A DNA stretch of 64,000 nt from Plasmodium relictum. Its lineage: Eukaryota > Apicomplexa > Aconoidasida > Haemosporida > Plasmodiidae. The notes beneath the pieces were generated by a model. It was not told where the DNA came from and ran no database searches. It was given only the letters and a program-made list of their open reading frames with translations. Below are positions 12,842-26,619 of this stretch, piece by piece. The translations under genes were made by a program, and so were the position numbers. Position 1 is the stretch's first letter. Each line of letters begins with the position of its first letter. Where the stretch lies: NCBI RefSeq assembly GCF_900005765.1, contig NC_041689.1:992001-1056000 (forward strand), given 5' to 3'.

Positions 12842-13759
12842 GTGTTTTAGTGCGCAACAATAATTTTTTAGATGTAAAATTAATTTGAAAGTATATATAG
12901 TTAAATTTAATATTTTTGCATAATTACATATATTATTATAATTTTTTATTTTGAGAAATAACAAATCCTAAATTTTTCTTTATATTTTAATGAAAAAAAA
13001 TAAAAATAAATTCTGTTAATGTAACTTTTTTTTGGTATTGTGATATATTATATGAAAACTTTGAATTTTTTTTTTATATTTTTTAAAAAAATAATAATCG
13101 CATAAAATTATAATTCGTTCTTATTATAAAAAATTTTTTTTTTAATTGTATATTGAAATATTATACAGCGAAATTAAATTTTATCAATAAATATGTAAAA
13201 TTTTTTATTATTTATAAATATTTGTACTATATATTTGCATGCAAAATTATCTGTCTAGATTTTATGCATTATATTATTTAAAAAAATTTTTTTTAATTAT
13301 AATATTGTTAGAAAAAAATTTATATATTAATAAAATAATAATGGGAATGTACAAATATATAAATAGTAAAATTTCTTGATTCTTTTTATAAATTAAATTA
13401 TTACTATCAATAGTACTTAAATTACAATACAGGAAATATATCAAGTATATATGTACTTTGCTTTTAATTTTTTAAGTATTTTTAAATAAGTAGTTACAAA
13501 AATTATTTGTAATATTATTTTCTCTTTTTCTGAATTTATAAATAGAAATTTTCTTTTTTTTCGCATTTGTAATATTTTCTTACATTTTAAGATAATCTTG
13601 AAGATATTTTTTTTTCGTTAACATTTTTTATTTTTGGATGATAATAATGGTATTCATAACATAAAAGAAACTTCATCATATTTTTTTTTTTTTTTAATTT
13701 TATAAGTTATAGCAAATTTAATCAGAAGTAAAAAAATGTAAAAATAAGAAAATACTTTA

Positions 13760-13815
13760 ATCCAACAGAATTAGGAACACTTCTTCACCAGCAATTGCTT
13801 GCTTGATTTAGCGAC
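13760..13815. other. Small GC island in AT-rich spacer
   Basis: About 56 bases with roughly 41 percent G+C by hand count, flanked by sequence of very low GC. The plus frame reads NPTELGTLLHQQLLA, one TGA, then FSDKILEK; the minus strand gives nothing better. I see neither C/D nor H/ACA boxes that I would trust. A coding relic, an organelle-derived insertion or a small RNA are all possible. Confidence 0.35.
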
Positions 13816-16800
13816 AAAATTTTAGAAAAATGATAAAAGAATAAAAAATTAATTATGTTTTATTTCTTAAAGAGAATGATTCCTCCATAAATTAAGGAAT
13901 TTTTAAAATGAAGAAAAATAAAAAAAACAGTTAATGTAAATAATAAGGATATTAATATTATAATTTAATATATTTGCTCCTGTTCATAAAAATGACACTT
14001 TTCTCTTTGTATTTCAGTTTTACCTTTGGTTTTGACATAATTTTTATTGTAAACTATTTATTTATTTATATAAAAAAATTAATAAAACAGTTACATTTAA
14101 TTCTCAAAGTTTTTATATTTGTCAATTTTTAAGGAAGGTATATTGATCATACAAATTTATAAAATAACGTGTGCATGAAAAATAGATTTACCTTTTAAAA
14201 AAAAATAAATAAATGAAATAAAATAAAATTAAATGAGTAAGATAAGTAAAATAAGATGAGCAAAATAAGCAAACGAAATTAATATATTCAAATAAGTAAA
14301 AAAAAGTAAAATAAATCAAATAAATAAATGAAACTTAGTTTTTCCTTTATATATTTTCAATTTTTCATTTAATTATCAGAAAAAAAAAGGTAGAAAAAAA
14401 AAAAAAAAAAAAATCAAATTTAAAAAAAATAGGTTATAACGAAATATCTTTTTTTAGTGAATAAAAATTAAATGATTAAACATGCATAAGCTTTTTTGAT
14501 AAATATTACATTTTCTTTTAATATACCTTACATATATTTTTTCTAATTTTGAAACTTTTTTGTCTTTTCCTACGTTGTAAGTGTATATAATTTTTTTTTG
14601 TTTTTAAACAGGAAAAAGTAAAAAATAACTATATTTAATTTTAAGAGTAAAAAGATAATTCAATACACAGCACAAATTTTTTTTAACTTTTGTGTTACTA
14701 AAAACTTTCTTTAAATAAAAAATGAAGGTTATAACATTTCATAGAAAATTCTAGGACATTTTCTAGGTTTTATTTTATTTATTTCTTATTATTTATATAA
14801 AGATCTCCCAATTTTTTTTTCTTGCATGTAATTTATTAGCTAAAAAATAAAATAAAATAATATTAATATGTATCTTTCATTTAATACTTATAAAAAAAAA
14901 TAAAATAAAATAAAATTATAAAAAGATTGATAATATTACAACCAAAACAAAAAAAAAAAAGAGTTGAAAAATCAAAACTTTAGAACAATGTTATCATAAA
15001 TAGTAGGAAGAGATATAAAGATATTTGTATTTATTTTTTTTTTCTTATGTAACTCAATTTTCATAAAGAATTTCGATGTCTCATTTATAGAATAATGATA
15101 TATATAATACCCATAATTTTTTTTTTTTCCATTTTTGACAGCCTCAATTAATTCTTATTCTAACAATTAGTTTATTAATTTTTTTTTTTTGTGTGTGTAA
15201 AAATTAATTTATTCTCATTTTTTTTTTTTTATATTGTTTTTTTTATAAACAGTATCTAATATATTATAAAGAGTTTTAAAAATATTACTTCTGATTTAAA
15301 TTTTTTTTTTTTGTCTATAAAAATTGTTACCTTGTTGAAACAAAATTTTTCATTTTTCATTTTATTTCATAGAAAATTGTATATTTATACAATTTTTTTT
15401 TTAAATTTATTTTGAAAAAATTACATAATTTGTTATTTCATATACATTTAATATTTTAATGTTTAAAAAAATATTAAATAAAAGTAAAACCAAAAAAATA
15501 TATACATATTTATTTTTATATTTACGTTTATAATGTAGTCTTCGTTTTTAACTTTATATAATGCCAATGCATAAACAATTTTATTTCTTGAAGAATTATC
15601 TAGAAAAATGAGTTGAAATAAGTACATTATATTTATATTTTATATGAGAGATATAACGAAATACGTAAGTACATTTCTTTTTTTATAGAAACGTAAAAAA
15701 TTTATTTTTATTTATTTTTTTCGTTTTTGTTTATATTTAAAATAAAATTATATGTTTATATATATTGTCCTACTCTTCATTTTTTTTATTTTCTTTCATT
15801 TTTTCCTTTTTTTCCTTTCATATATTATTTAAAATACAGTTTACTATTTTTCATCAATCAAATAGTATTATAAAAAATATTTTTATTGTTTTTATCTTTT
15901 TAATAGTATACTTTATACATACAAACAACATATACATTTTTTATTATATTTTTAATAAGATTATAATTATTAAAACGATAGCAATAACAATAATAACTAT
16001 CATTTTTATATTTATTATAGTTCATATTACCTTACCATTTTAATTATTATATATATAAAATTATTATTACATTCCTTTTTTCCTTATTGTATTATTTATT
16101 TTTATTTTTCCTTTATTTTTTTTTTTCTTTTTATGTCTTATTAAATAAAGCATGCATGAAGAAATTAATGAACATTGCGAGTTATTATATTTATATTACA
16201 ATAACTTTTAATTTAAAATATAAAATATTATTACACGATTATTTTATTCTCATAAAAAGTATGTATATATATAATTTTATGTTATTTAAAATAGTTTATT
16301 TTACCATTTAAATGACTTGATTTTTTTTTTTTTTTATATACTTATTATCATTATTTTGTAAATAGAAATTATGCTGGGAAATCATTTTTTATTTTTTTTT
16401 TTTTTTTTTTTTTGTTAAATACCATTTAATTATTTCAAAGAAAAAGTAAATGAAATTACATTCTTTTTTATTTTATGCTAAAAATTTTTTATTATAAAGA
16501 ATAAAATATTTCTTTTTATTAAAGGTCTTATGTACATTCAAAAATATTAATACCTTCATATTTAAAATTATAAGAATTATCATTTATAAAAATTAGAAAT
16601 GAATTAATTTAATTTTATTCTATTAATTTTTCACTTTTATTTTTTTTTTTTTTTAAATTATATAAAGTACTTGTTTTAATAATTATAGAATTTTTTATTT
16701 TTATTATAAAGACATAATATGTAAATTAAAAAAATATAACTCGTTTTAAATATATATGAAAAAACTATTAACACTATATTTTTTTAATTAATAATCTTTG

Positions 16801-16933
16801 TTTATGTCAAATAAATACATTTATACAATATATTAGCAGAAATTTTTTATTTTTTATACTTTTTAATGTACACTTTACAGATAATATGTGCATATATTTT
16901 AATGAAATTTCAAATTTTAGATGTTGTTAACTT

Positions 16934-16938
<5 letters not shown>

Positions 16939-17022
<84 letters not shown>
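16939..17022. repeat. Long (TA)n microsatellite
   Basis: About 42 units of alternating TA, among the longest perfect repeats in the window and self-complementary. It lies about 0.9 kb upstream of the AP2 gene start. Its length in the assembly may be unreliable. Confidence 0.92.
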
Positions 17023-17027
<5 letters not shown>

Positions 17028-17883
17028 GCATATACTAAATATATATATATTTTTAAGTTTATTTTTTATAACTAAATTTAAATGAAAATAAAAGATACCA
17101 CTTATATAAAATAGCTTTAAAGTAATTTTACTCGTTTTGTTTTATTTTATTTTTTTTTTTGTTTCTAAATGAAATTTTGTTTAAACAATCTTTTAAATGT
17201 TTAAGATATTATTTTTCTATAATGTTATTACATTAACTGCATACTTTATATTTTAATATATATATTGTGTTGTTTTATATATATGTATATATTTCTTTTG
17301 CAAGTGTTGAAAACATACACTTTAAAATTATTTTGTTTATTTTATTTATACTTATTTAAAAAGAAACAAAAAATTATTAAAGAATTTTAAACTTTTATGC
17401 TAAGTAACTTTATGATTTATTTAAAAATATTACATATGCATATAAATAAATATATGTCTATATATTCGAAACTACATGTAAATTTATATATTCATATACT
17501 TAAAAAAAATGATGCAAGCAAATAAAGCACAAACAAAAAATTTTTAATATAAAAAAAAGTATAATCTTTTTATAAATTATAAAAGAAACATATGTATATA
17601 CGAAGACATAATTGTGTATGCATAGATGCAATATATTATTGTTTTAAAACACTTGAAATATAAGATTTTTCAAAACAATTTTTCTGCTACAGTTTATTCC
17701 TTTTATAGAATTTAAAAAGATTGTTTTTTATCTTAAACCTTTTTTGATATGTAAAAAGTTTTTTTTAATTAATCAATGATAATTATAAAAAATTGATGAA
17801 AAGAAATTTTTGTGAAAAAACACTTTTCTATACGTTTCTTCTTAATTTATTTATCATTTTTTTTTTTTAATTATCTTATAAAA

Positions 17884-20800
17884 ATGGAAAATTTTCTTAA
17901 TTCATCTTTTGTTTTAGTATAAATAAAAATAAATAAAAATAAATATTTATGAAAAAATAGGATATTTTATGCATATATATATATGTCCACATACCTATAT
18001 TCCTTTTTTTTCATGCAATTAATAGACATTTTATAATATATTACCGCTTTTTACATGCATTGAAATATAAAAATTTTAATAACAAAATATGTTTTTTTTA
18101 TTTCATTTTATATCTTTTTATCTTTTTTTTTTCTATAGAACTTGGATCACAAAAGGAAAAATTTGAAAATTGAAGATAAAAAAACTTCACCAGGTAGTAT
18201 CAAGAGTTGTATTGAAGATTTTTCAATCTTACAGAAAAATAACAATTTGTTTTATGATGAAAATTTTGATAAAAAGCACAATGTATCCAAAAATGTAACA
18301 TCAAACAATATATGCTCTAATTCTGAAAATGAGTATTCGATGAAAAAAAAAAATATTAAATCGGTTAACTTAATTCCAGAAGATTTCAACAATAATAATA
18401 ATAATGCATATAAAAATAATATTCTATCAAATAGTAATTGGTTTTTAACAAATAAAGAAACAAGTGAAACTTTTAAAAATGAAGTGAAATGTGATGAGAA
18501 TAAAAATATTATGAATAATGAATATTATGATAAAAAAAGCGACTTGAACAAAAATATCGAAAAAAAAAATATTACAAGTGAAATTAATAAATATTGTAAT
18601 TTCAACACTATAAAGAATAACAGTTATTCAAAAAAAGTTAAAGATCAAGTTACGAGTTATTTTCGCGCATGTAAGCAAAGAAATAAAAAAAATAATACAT
18701 TGCATTTACTCGATATGCGTAAAAATAGAAAAAATATGATTTGTAATGGTTTTATGAATAAGTATCGTTTGTATAAAAAAATGAACTTTAAGAGTAAAAA
18801 TATTAAAAAAAAAAAAAAATTTCTAAAAAAGTATACAATTGATAATAATATAAAAGAGAACAACAATTATAGTAATTTCAAAGATAATTTTATCAAAGGC
18901 AAAAATGATTCTGAACAATTTAATGAGAATACAAATTTCGATTTTTACTGCAACGAAGTAGAAAATAATAAACTTTTAGATGACGATTATTTAAAAAATA
19001 TAGATAGAAAAAAAAATATAAATTCAAAAATAAAAAAAAATACTTTTAATTATCTAAAAACTGAAAATACTAAAAAAGATAAAAAAGAAAATTTAACTAT
19101 AGATGATACTAACAATTTACTCAAACTAAGCTCTTCCAAATGTATTAATTGGGAAGAAAAAAATAATAATTTTAATTCATCATTTCATAAACACGATTAT
19201 ACAAGTGATAATTTTCCTCTTCATTTAAAAAAAGAACAAATATATGTCGAACTTTTTAATAAAAAAAAAGTAAAAAAAAAAAAAAATAAAATAAAAAGAA
19301 GAAACAGTAAAAAATTAAGTTCCACAATGATTATCTCTAGTGATAAAGAAAAAGAAAAAATTAATATGTTTAATATGTTGAATGAAAATAAGAATGTTGA
19401 TGTGTATACTGACAATGATGAGAAACAGTATGAGCATGCAAAAAAAAAAAAAAATAAAGAAAAAATAAATTTAGATCAAAAAAATCTTCCTAATAAAAAT
19501 ATAAACGAAATCATTAATAATCGAGAAAAACAGTTAGAATATTTTAAAAGGAATAATCAAAATGGAAAATTAGAAAAAAAAAAATTTTCAAAAGAAAAAA
19601 GCAGAAGAATATTTGACAATCAGGTAGATATAACATTTAATTCTGGTACTTATAAAAATACTTTAAATATAGTTAAAAATGAAGTACAACAAGAAGAAAC
19701 ATGTTGGAATAAAAAGGATAGCAAAATAAACTTCTACATAAAAGAAAACAAAGACGATTTATCAGATAAGAAAAAAAATGGATTAGATAAAATGCATCAT
19801 CATATTATTCAAAATTCATTAAAAAATCAGGAAAATTCTTCAATTTCTATAATAGATAACAAAAGCAAAAAGAAAGAAATGAATTACACGCCACTATATG
19901 AAAACAATTATTGTAAAAAGAAATATATCTCAAACAATAGCCCTATTTTATTAAAAAACATCAAAGTAGAATCAGAAGAAAATGAGAACAAGAATAATCA
20001 GGAGAATGAAAAGGATAAAGGAAGTAAAAATGAAATGGAAAAAAACTATCAAAAAAAAAAAAATTTATTTACAGAATTCAGTAAACAGAACAATGAAAGT
20101 GCTGCAGAGAATATAAATGAAATTATTTCAAAGACAAATGAAGGAAAAGAAGATATTCATTATAATAATATAAAAGAAAAACAAGCAAATGCATACATTA
20201 ATAAAATAATAAAAGAAAAAGAGAAAACAGAAGAGAAAGAAGAAAAAGAAAATAAAGAAAAAAATAGTAAAATTTACTTCAAAGTTAATGAATTAGTCAA
20301 AGAAAGAGGAAAGATTAATGAAACAAAAGAGAATATTGATAATTATATTGAAAAAAATAAGGAAAAAGAGAATAAAAAAGACGAATTTAATAGTTTTAAA
20401 AAAGAAATAAATGATTATGATAAAAAAGGTGAAATTAATGAGGAAAATAAAAATGAAAAAAATTTTGAAAACGATGAAAGATACACAATAAGACAAGAAA
20501 ATAAAATATTTAAAAATCATATATCATCAGAAATAGAAATTATAGCAAATTTAGAAAAGATAGATTATAATGAAAAATTAAACGAACAAAATAAAAAAAA
20601 TTTTAATAAAGAAAAAATGGAAAAATTAAAGAGAAATGATGATATAGTAATTGAAAAAAATAATTTAAAGAACAAAAATAAAAGAGATAATGATTTAGAT
20701 AAAAAAGAAACACCTTATAGTATTGATGAACATAATAACGGAAATGAGGATGGGATTATTAACGAGGAAATCCAAAAGTATATTAACTATATAATGGAAA

Positions 20801-21681
20801 ATGATGATATTGATATTTCTAAAATAAATATAAAGGCTAAGAGGAATCATTTTAAAATAACATTTTTTCTAAATCAATATATATTAAAACACGAAGATTT
20901 TAAAAATAGTGATTTATTGTTTTGCTTTGGTGAATCAAGCGAAGAAGAAATTCTCTCAGAAAAAAATTCAAAGAAAGACAGAGAATTGGAATTCAAAAAA
21001 AACAATGAACTTCCAATAAATAAAAAAAAAGTAAGACAACAAAAAAATAGAAAAATAAATTACGATGCTGTTGATACTATGTGGCAACCCCATTTTCATC
21101 CTCATAATCAAGAATTTCGAGTTAGATATAGATATAAAGGAAGTATGAGGCTAAAAACAATTTCTTGTAAATATTTTGGTTATTTAATTAGTAAAAAAAT
21201 ATCCATTTTATTTTTATTCAGATGGATATTATGTGGAAAGTACATTGCAGAAAAGACCAAAAGATCAAGACTAAGTATTAGTGATATAAATGAAAATAAA
21301 TTACAAGAGCTTTTAACAAAAAAAAAAAAAAAAAAAATGTCCCACGAAAATGAGGAAGAAATAAATGAAGAAAGTAAAGAAAAAAATACAAAAGAATTTT
21401 ATAAAGATATAAATAAAATTAATAATTTTCTTTTAAATAACTATAAGGATGAGAATTTTCTTAATAAAATAAAAAATATCATAAACAATTACGATAGCAA
21501 ACAAAACAAGGAGGATTTATTAGACAAGTTGAACGAGTGCTTTTTAGATAATCTTTTTACAATTAAAGAAGAAACATCTTTAAAATATTTAAAGAATGAA
21601 AAAAAAATAGAGCATTATAATAATAATGATAATAATATTCATAATAATAATTATACTGATAATAATAATGATAATGGAGAT

Positions 21682-21760
<79 letters not shown>

Positions 21761-24700
21761 TCAACAACAACAATAATAATAATAAAGATATGAATAATAA
21801 TATTAATAATATTAATAATAATAATAATAATAATTATCGTAATAATAATAACAATAATATTAATAATAATATTAATAATAATAATAATAATAATAATCAT
21901 AATAATAATAATCATAATCATAATCATAATTATAATAGTAATAATAATAATAATAATAATAGTAGTAATAATAATAATAATGATAATGGTAATAATAGTA
22001 ATAATAATAAAAATTTTAATATTAATAATAGTAATAATACTAATAGCAATACAAATATTAATGCTTATACCAATATTAATACCAAAACTAATATTAGTAC
22101 TGATGCTGATACTAATTATAATAATAATATTAAAACTATTATTACTAATAATAATAATGATAAGGATAATAAAAATAACAGTATTAATAGCATTGGTAGT
22201 AAAAGTAATAACGATAATAATGGTGTTAATAATATTAATACTTGTAATCGTTATAATGATAATAATAATAATGTTATCTATAATAATAATATTGATAATA
22301 TTAATAATAATAATAATAACAATAATAACAATAATAATGAAAAAGTCATTTTTTTCAATCCATCTAGAAAAGAACATCCTTTAAAAGGTATCAATAATAA
22401 TATAAATAAAGAAAATATAAATGCAATAAAAAAAACATGTAGTAAGCAAATATTAAAAGATGTAATAAAAACAAAAGGAAACAAATCATATAATAAGGAT
22501 ATACTAAATAATTTCCATATATCTGATTGTGACAGTAAAGAATTAAATAATGAAAGAAATAAAAATTGTATAAATAATAAAACTAAAACACAGAAAAGTA
22601 GTATAACTAATTTTGATAGTTTTCAAAGTAATTGTAGTAATAATAGTAACAAATATAATGATTACGATAACAAAAATGATGTCATTAAAAATAATAGTAT
22701 TATTAATGAAAATAAAAGTATTACAGACAATTCTGATCCTTTTAAAAATTCATCTCTTAATAATTTAAATCAGCCTTCTTTAAATTTAGAGAAATTATCC
22801 AGTAAAAATGAAATCAATGAATTTAATAACTCACTAATAGAACTAAAGAAATCAATATATATAAAAAACAAAATTAACAATTTAGATAAAATAAAGTATT
22901 CTAGTATTAATGACAAATTTATAGAATTATTAAATAAAGAATCTGTTTTAAATAGTTTTAAATTGAATAATAAAACATGTCATAAAAATTCTAATGGAGG
23001 TAATGCTTATTTATATGCTATTTACTGTGCAAATAAATATAATATAAGCAAAAACATTTCTTATGATGTTAAAGATAACTCAGAAATTTTAAATGACTCT
23101 TATTATTACAAAAATCAGAAAAATATGTTTTACAACAGTAATAACAGTAATAATACAAAAAGATTAAGTAACGTTTCAACATGCCCAAGTTTATGTAAAA
23201 ACAGTTCTTCGTTATGTTCGATTTTACCAGATGAAAATTGTTGTATATGTTGTTCTCTATCTAATAAAAAAAATAAATGCAATAAGGAAGTTATTAACGA
23301 AGAAAATTATTTAAAAGATCAATTAAAAAAAAATCAATTAAATTTAATAGAAACATGTGAATTATTTCATTCGTTCTCAGACAAGTCTTCAAAGTTAAAT
23401 TCTTCAGAAAAAAATTTATTTTATGAAAAAGAGGATAATAATGTAATTTATAGAGAAAATAATAATAATAACTTTTTTCCGGATAATTTATCATATGATT
23501 ATATGAATAAAATCATTTTTAAAAATGATAATAAAGTTAACAGTGAATGTGATTATAAAAATTGTAATAACAATTTTATCTCATCTAATGATTCTTTGTC
23601 TCCTAAAAATGATATTAAAAATAATAAAAAGGAAAATAAAAATTATATTTTTAGTACAAAAAACAAAACCTTTTCTAATGAGAAAATAAATAACTTTAAT
23701 GAAATCTTTCAAGAAAGTAAAAAATTAAATCAAATAAAATGTGATACTTTTAATAATATCATTAAGATTGTATTACCTGAGAGAAAAGATGATTCAAATT
23801 GTTTTTACTGTTCTTATATTGACAATATAAATGATGAATTTAAAAAGGAAAACAAAAATGTATGCACAACGGATAAATGTATAGAGGGAGACAGTGTTCC
23901 GTTTTTTCAGAATAATAAGATGGATGTCGTAAAAGAAAATAAAAATAATTATTGCTGTGAATATTGCAATTTTTATAATAAAATTTTTATTTTAAATGAA
24001 GAGAAATTGTTAAATGAAGGAAATAATGAAAATAAAATGAATAATGAAATAAAAAACTATGAAACGAATGGCAACGAAACTACCTTAAAATATAGCAAAA
24101 AAGATATTGCTGAAAGTAAAGAAAAATTCAAGATTTACATTAATGATAATGGGGACGAAGATGCTAATTATAATAATGAGAATAATTGTGTTACTGGTAA
24201 TGATATTAATAAAGTATATATCGATAATGAAATGAAAATAAAGGATATATATAATTTTGAAGGAAAGGATTATAAAATAAGCAGAGGAGATGATGAGATA
24301 AAATGTAGTATGAATAACGATATTGAAAATAGCATAGAAAAATTTATTAAAAATAATATTAATAATAAGAAAAGGAGAATAATGAATATTTTTTTTCATG
24401 ATTTATTTGACTCTAAAAAAAATAATAACATTAATAAAGAAAATCACAGTGTTATATCTGAAAATGTAAAAGAAAAAGAACAAGAAAAGAATAATATAAT
24501 CAGAAATTGTCAATATAAAAAAAACAATTTAAATGAAGAATATCAAAGCATGTATTACAATAATGCATATAATAATTTTTTGAAAAAAGATATTAAAGGA
24601 GTTGAAAATAACTACAAAAATAAACTTGAAGCTTATAATAAATCAAATTTAATTATTAACGAAAAAAGTTTCGAGTTAATAAAAAATTTTATTAAGGAAG

Positions 24701-25188
24701 TTAAAGAAAAAAAATACATTAATAGCAGAGATAATAATAATAATAGTGATAATGAAAATAATCATAGAAATAATAATAATGAAAATAACATTTTATGTTA
24801 TAATGGATCATTAAAATCAAATTTCAATAATTCAAAAAACGGAAATAAATTTAATAATTTATTAATTAATAATTCTACAAATAATAAATGTGGCAACATT
24901 GAAGATAATAGAATAAAAAAATTACCCATATCTTTAAATAAAAAAATGAAATGCCAAGAAAATATAATACAAAGTGGTAACAACAATTTAAACGAAAACC
25001 AAGATAGATATAAAAATAAAAATCATTTAAAAACTGAAAATTCTTCATGTGTAATTGATAATCTTAATTTTTTAAAAGAAAATAATATAAATGATTATAT
25101 TAAATCATTTTACCAATTTAAAAATAACATTTTTGATTCATGTAATAAAAAAGATGTTTGCTGTAAGCAACATATTTTTGAAAATTAA
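17884..25188 (+). CDS. AP2Tel: AP2-domain DNA-binding protein, AP2Tel-like
   Basis: I read two exons. Exon 1 (17884-17916) encodes MENFLNSSFVL and ends at a GTATAA donor. Exon 2 (18139-25188) starts after a TATAG acceptor in phase 0, because the long frame itself begins without an ATG (AAC TTG GAT). The protein is about 2360 residues. Near residues 985-1050 lies a single divergent AP2-like segment: MWQPHFHPHNQEFRVRYRYK, then a basic strand and SCKYFGYLISKK, resembling the three strands and following helix of AP2 domains. The rest is Asn/Lys/Glu-rich. Residues about 1165-1410 are an Asn-dominated tract encoded mainly by AAT (21604-22340). Scattered Cys pairs (CCICCS, CCEYCNFYNK) occur at 23.2-24.0 kb. 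Being next to LeuRS and the chorismate synthase locus points to the orthologue of PfAP2Tel (PF3D7_0622900 from memory), a non-canonical AP2 protein reported to bind telomere repeats. Telomere binding here is inferred from orthology only. Confidence 0.78.
21604..22340 (+). repeat. (AAT)n-rich polyasparagine tract
   Basis: About 245 codons, mostly AAT with some GAT, ATT, AGT and CAT, inside the AP2 gene. It includes one nearly pure AAT run at about 21684-21760. On the opposite strand the same repeat reads as polyisoleucine and leaves a long but meaningless open frame. Length is likely to vary between isolates. Confidence 0.92.
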
Positions 25189-25329
25189 ATATATGGAAAT
25201 ATGCCCATAAAAAATACCTAAACAAATATAAAAAAAAAATAATAATAAAATAAAAATACTATATATGTATATTATTATTAATATATATTCATAGTATTTT
25301 TTTTAATTCTATTATAATGTTTAAAAATA

Positions 25330-25361
<32 letters not shown>

Positions 25362-26359
25362 TTTATTTTTGTTTAGCATGGGAAATATTATAATTTTTTA
25401 TGTTAAATATGATACAGTTTATTTATTTTATAGACTGATGTAAAATTTTTTATGTTTTTTTTAAATATCAAAATAAAAAAATATTTATTTGCACTTTTTT
25501 TTTAAAATACTCAAAAAAGTTTCGTTAATTTTAAAAAATGGGTAACTTTTTAAAAAAAAATTTGTTTTTTTTTACGATAAATTTGTCTACTGATTATGTT
25601 AATTTTAATAAAACTTATTATATATATATATATATTAATAATTGATCTTAAAATTTACTGTTAAAAACCATTTATTATACAATGCCGCTTTCTTTTATTC
25701 TTTATACTCAATTTATATTATTTTATCCTGTTTATTTATTTATTTTTTTTTTTTTATAATTATTAAGATTAAAACTTGAAAAGAAATACTAACCTTAAAT
25801 ATGGAAAAAGCTTGAATTTTCCTATTTTACGGTGATAAAGTAAATTTATAAATTTGTTCATATATTGACATAAAAATATATTGTGTTTCTATAGCATTGA
25901 AAACGAAAAAAAAAAAAGAAAAAAAATACTTCTAAAATGTCTTTTGGTAAATATATTATCATATTTTTTTTATAAAGAAATTAATTGATGTTTTATTATG
26001 AAAAAATTTAGTTTCATTAAGAATTATTCTAAGAAAATTTTTTTTTTTTTAATTCTTAGTAAAAATTAGGGTATTATTGAATTCATTAAAAATTAAAAAG
26101 TACATTAACATATTTTAAACATTTCAATTTTTTATTTTTTTTATTTTACCCTCTTGAATTAAAATAAATATCATGTAATGCTATATCATGAAATAAAATA
26201 AAAAAAAAAAAAATGTATTAATATATTATATTCTTATATTTAATATAAATATATAAAAAGAAAATATAAACAAAGTATATATAATATAATTTTGTATTAG
26301 AAAGAAAATATACATAAATATGTAACTTTAAAAAAAATCATTTGATTTTTTCGTTTTTA

Positions 26360-26394
<35 letters not shown>

Positions 26395-26619
26395 CTTTTT
26401 TACATCAATAAATATTCATATTATATAATTAATATGTTAAATTTATTTTAAATAAGTATAGGACTACTAATAAATTTTTATGATTATTAAATATTATTGC
26501 TAATAATATATTCTACACAATTTTTTTTTTCTTATTGCTTCTAATATTAAATTTAATTTTTTTTTTTATTATACATTTTTACTTCATAATTATTTCATTT
26601 ATTTTATTTTAATTCTTTT
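25189..26619. other. Convergent intergenic region
   Basis: Sits between the 3' ends of the AP2 gene (plus) and LeuRS (minus). It contains both 3' untranslated regions, several poly-T and poly-A runs and (TA)n around 26366-26391. No open frame or RNA gene is supported. Confidence 0.6.

Larger units (their letters stand above)
9542..17883. other. Long gene-free AT-rich interval
   Basis: More than 8 kb with almost no protein-like open frame. It is a mixture of A/T homopolymers, (TA)n runs (12806-12838, 16939-17022) and scattered short palindromic AT sequence. Open frames at 10734-10982, 15765-16043, 16087-16311 and 16866-17075 are Phe/Ile/Tyr strings, the last being the (TA)n repeat itself. Two short segments have clearly higher GC (about 11991-12030 and 13760-13815) and are listed separately. 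The final few hundred bases form the 5' flank of the AP2 gene. Confidence 0.6.

Noticed and set aside
15765-16311. Two plus-strand frames of 92 and 74 codons
   Set aside because: Phe/Ile/Tyr-dominated with no motif, splice support or neighbouring coding sequence; expected in T-rich spacer.
16866-17075. Open frame with alternating Ile-Tyr
   Set aside because: Pure translation of the (TA)n microsatellite.
9542-17883. Possible centromere
   Set aside because: Very AT-rich and gene-free as Plasmodium centromeres are, but I see no organised tandem repeat core, and the syntenic P. falciparum position, as I recall it, is far from the chromosome 6 centromere.
21589-22377. 262-codon minus-strand open frame rich in Ile
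   Set aside because: It is the complement of the AAT repeat in the AP2 gene; a polyisoleucine string with no gene features.
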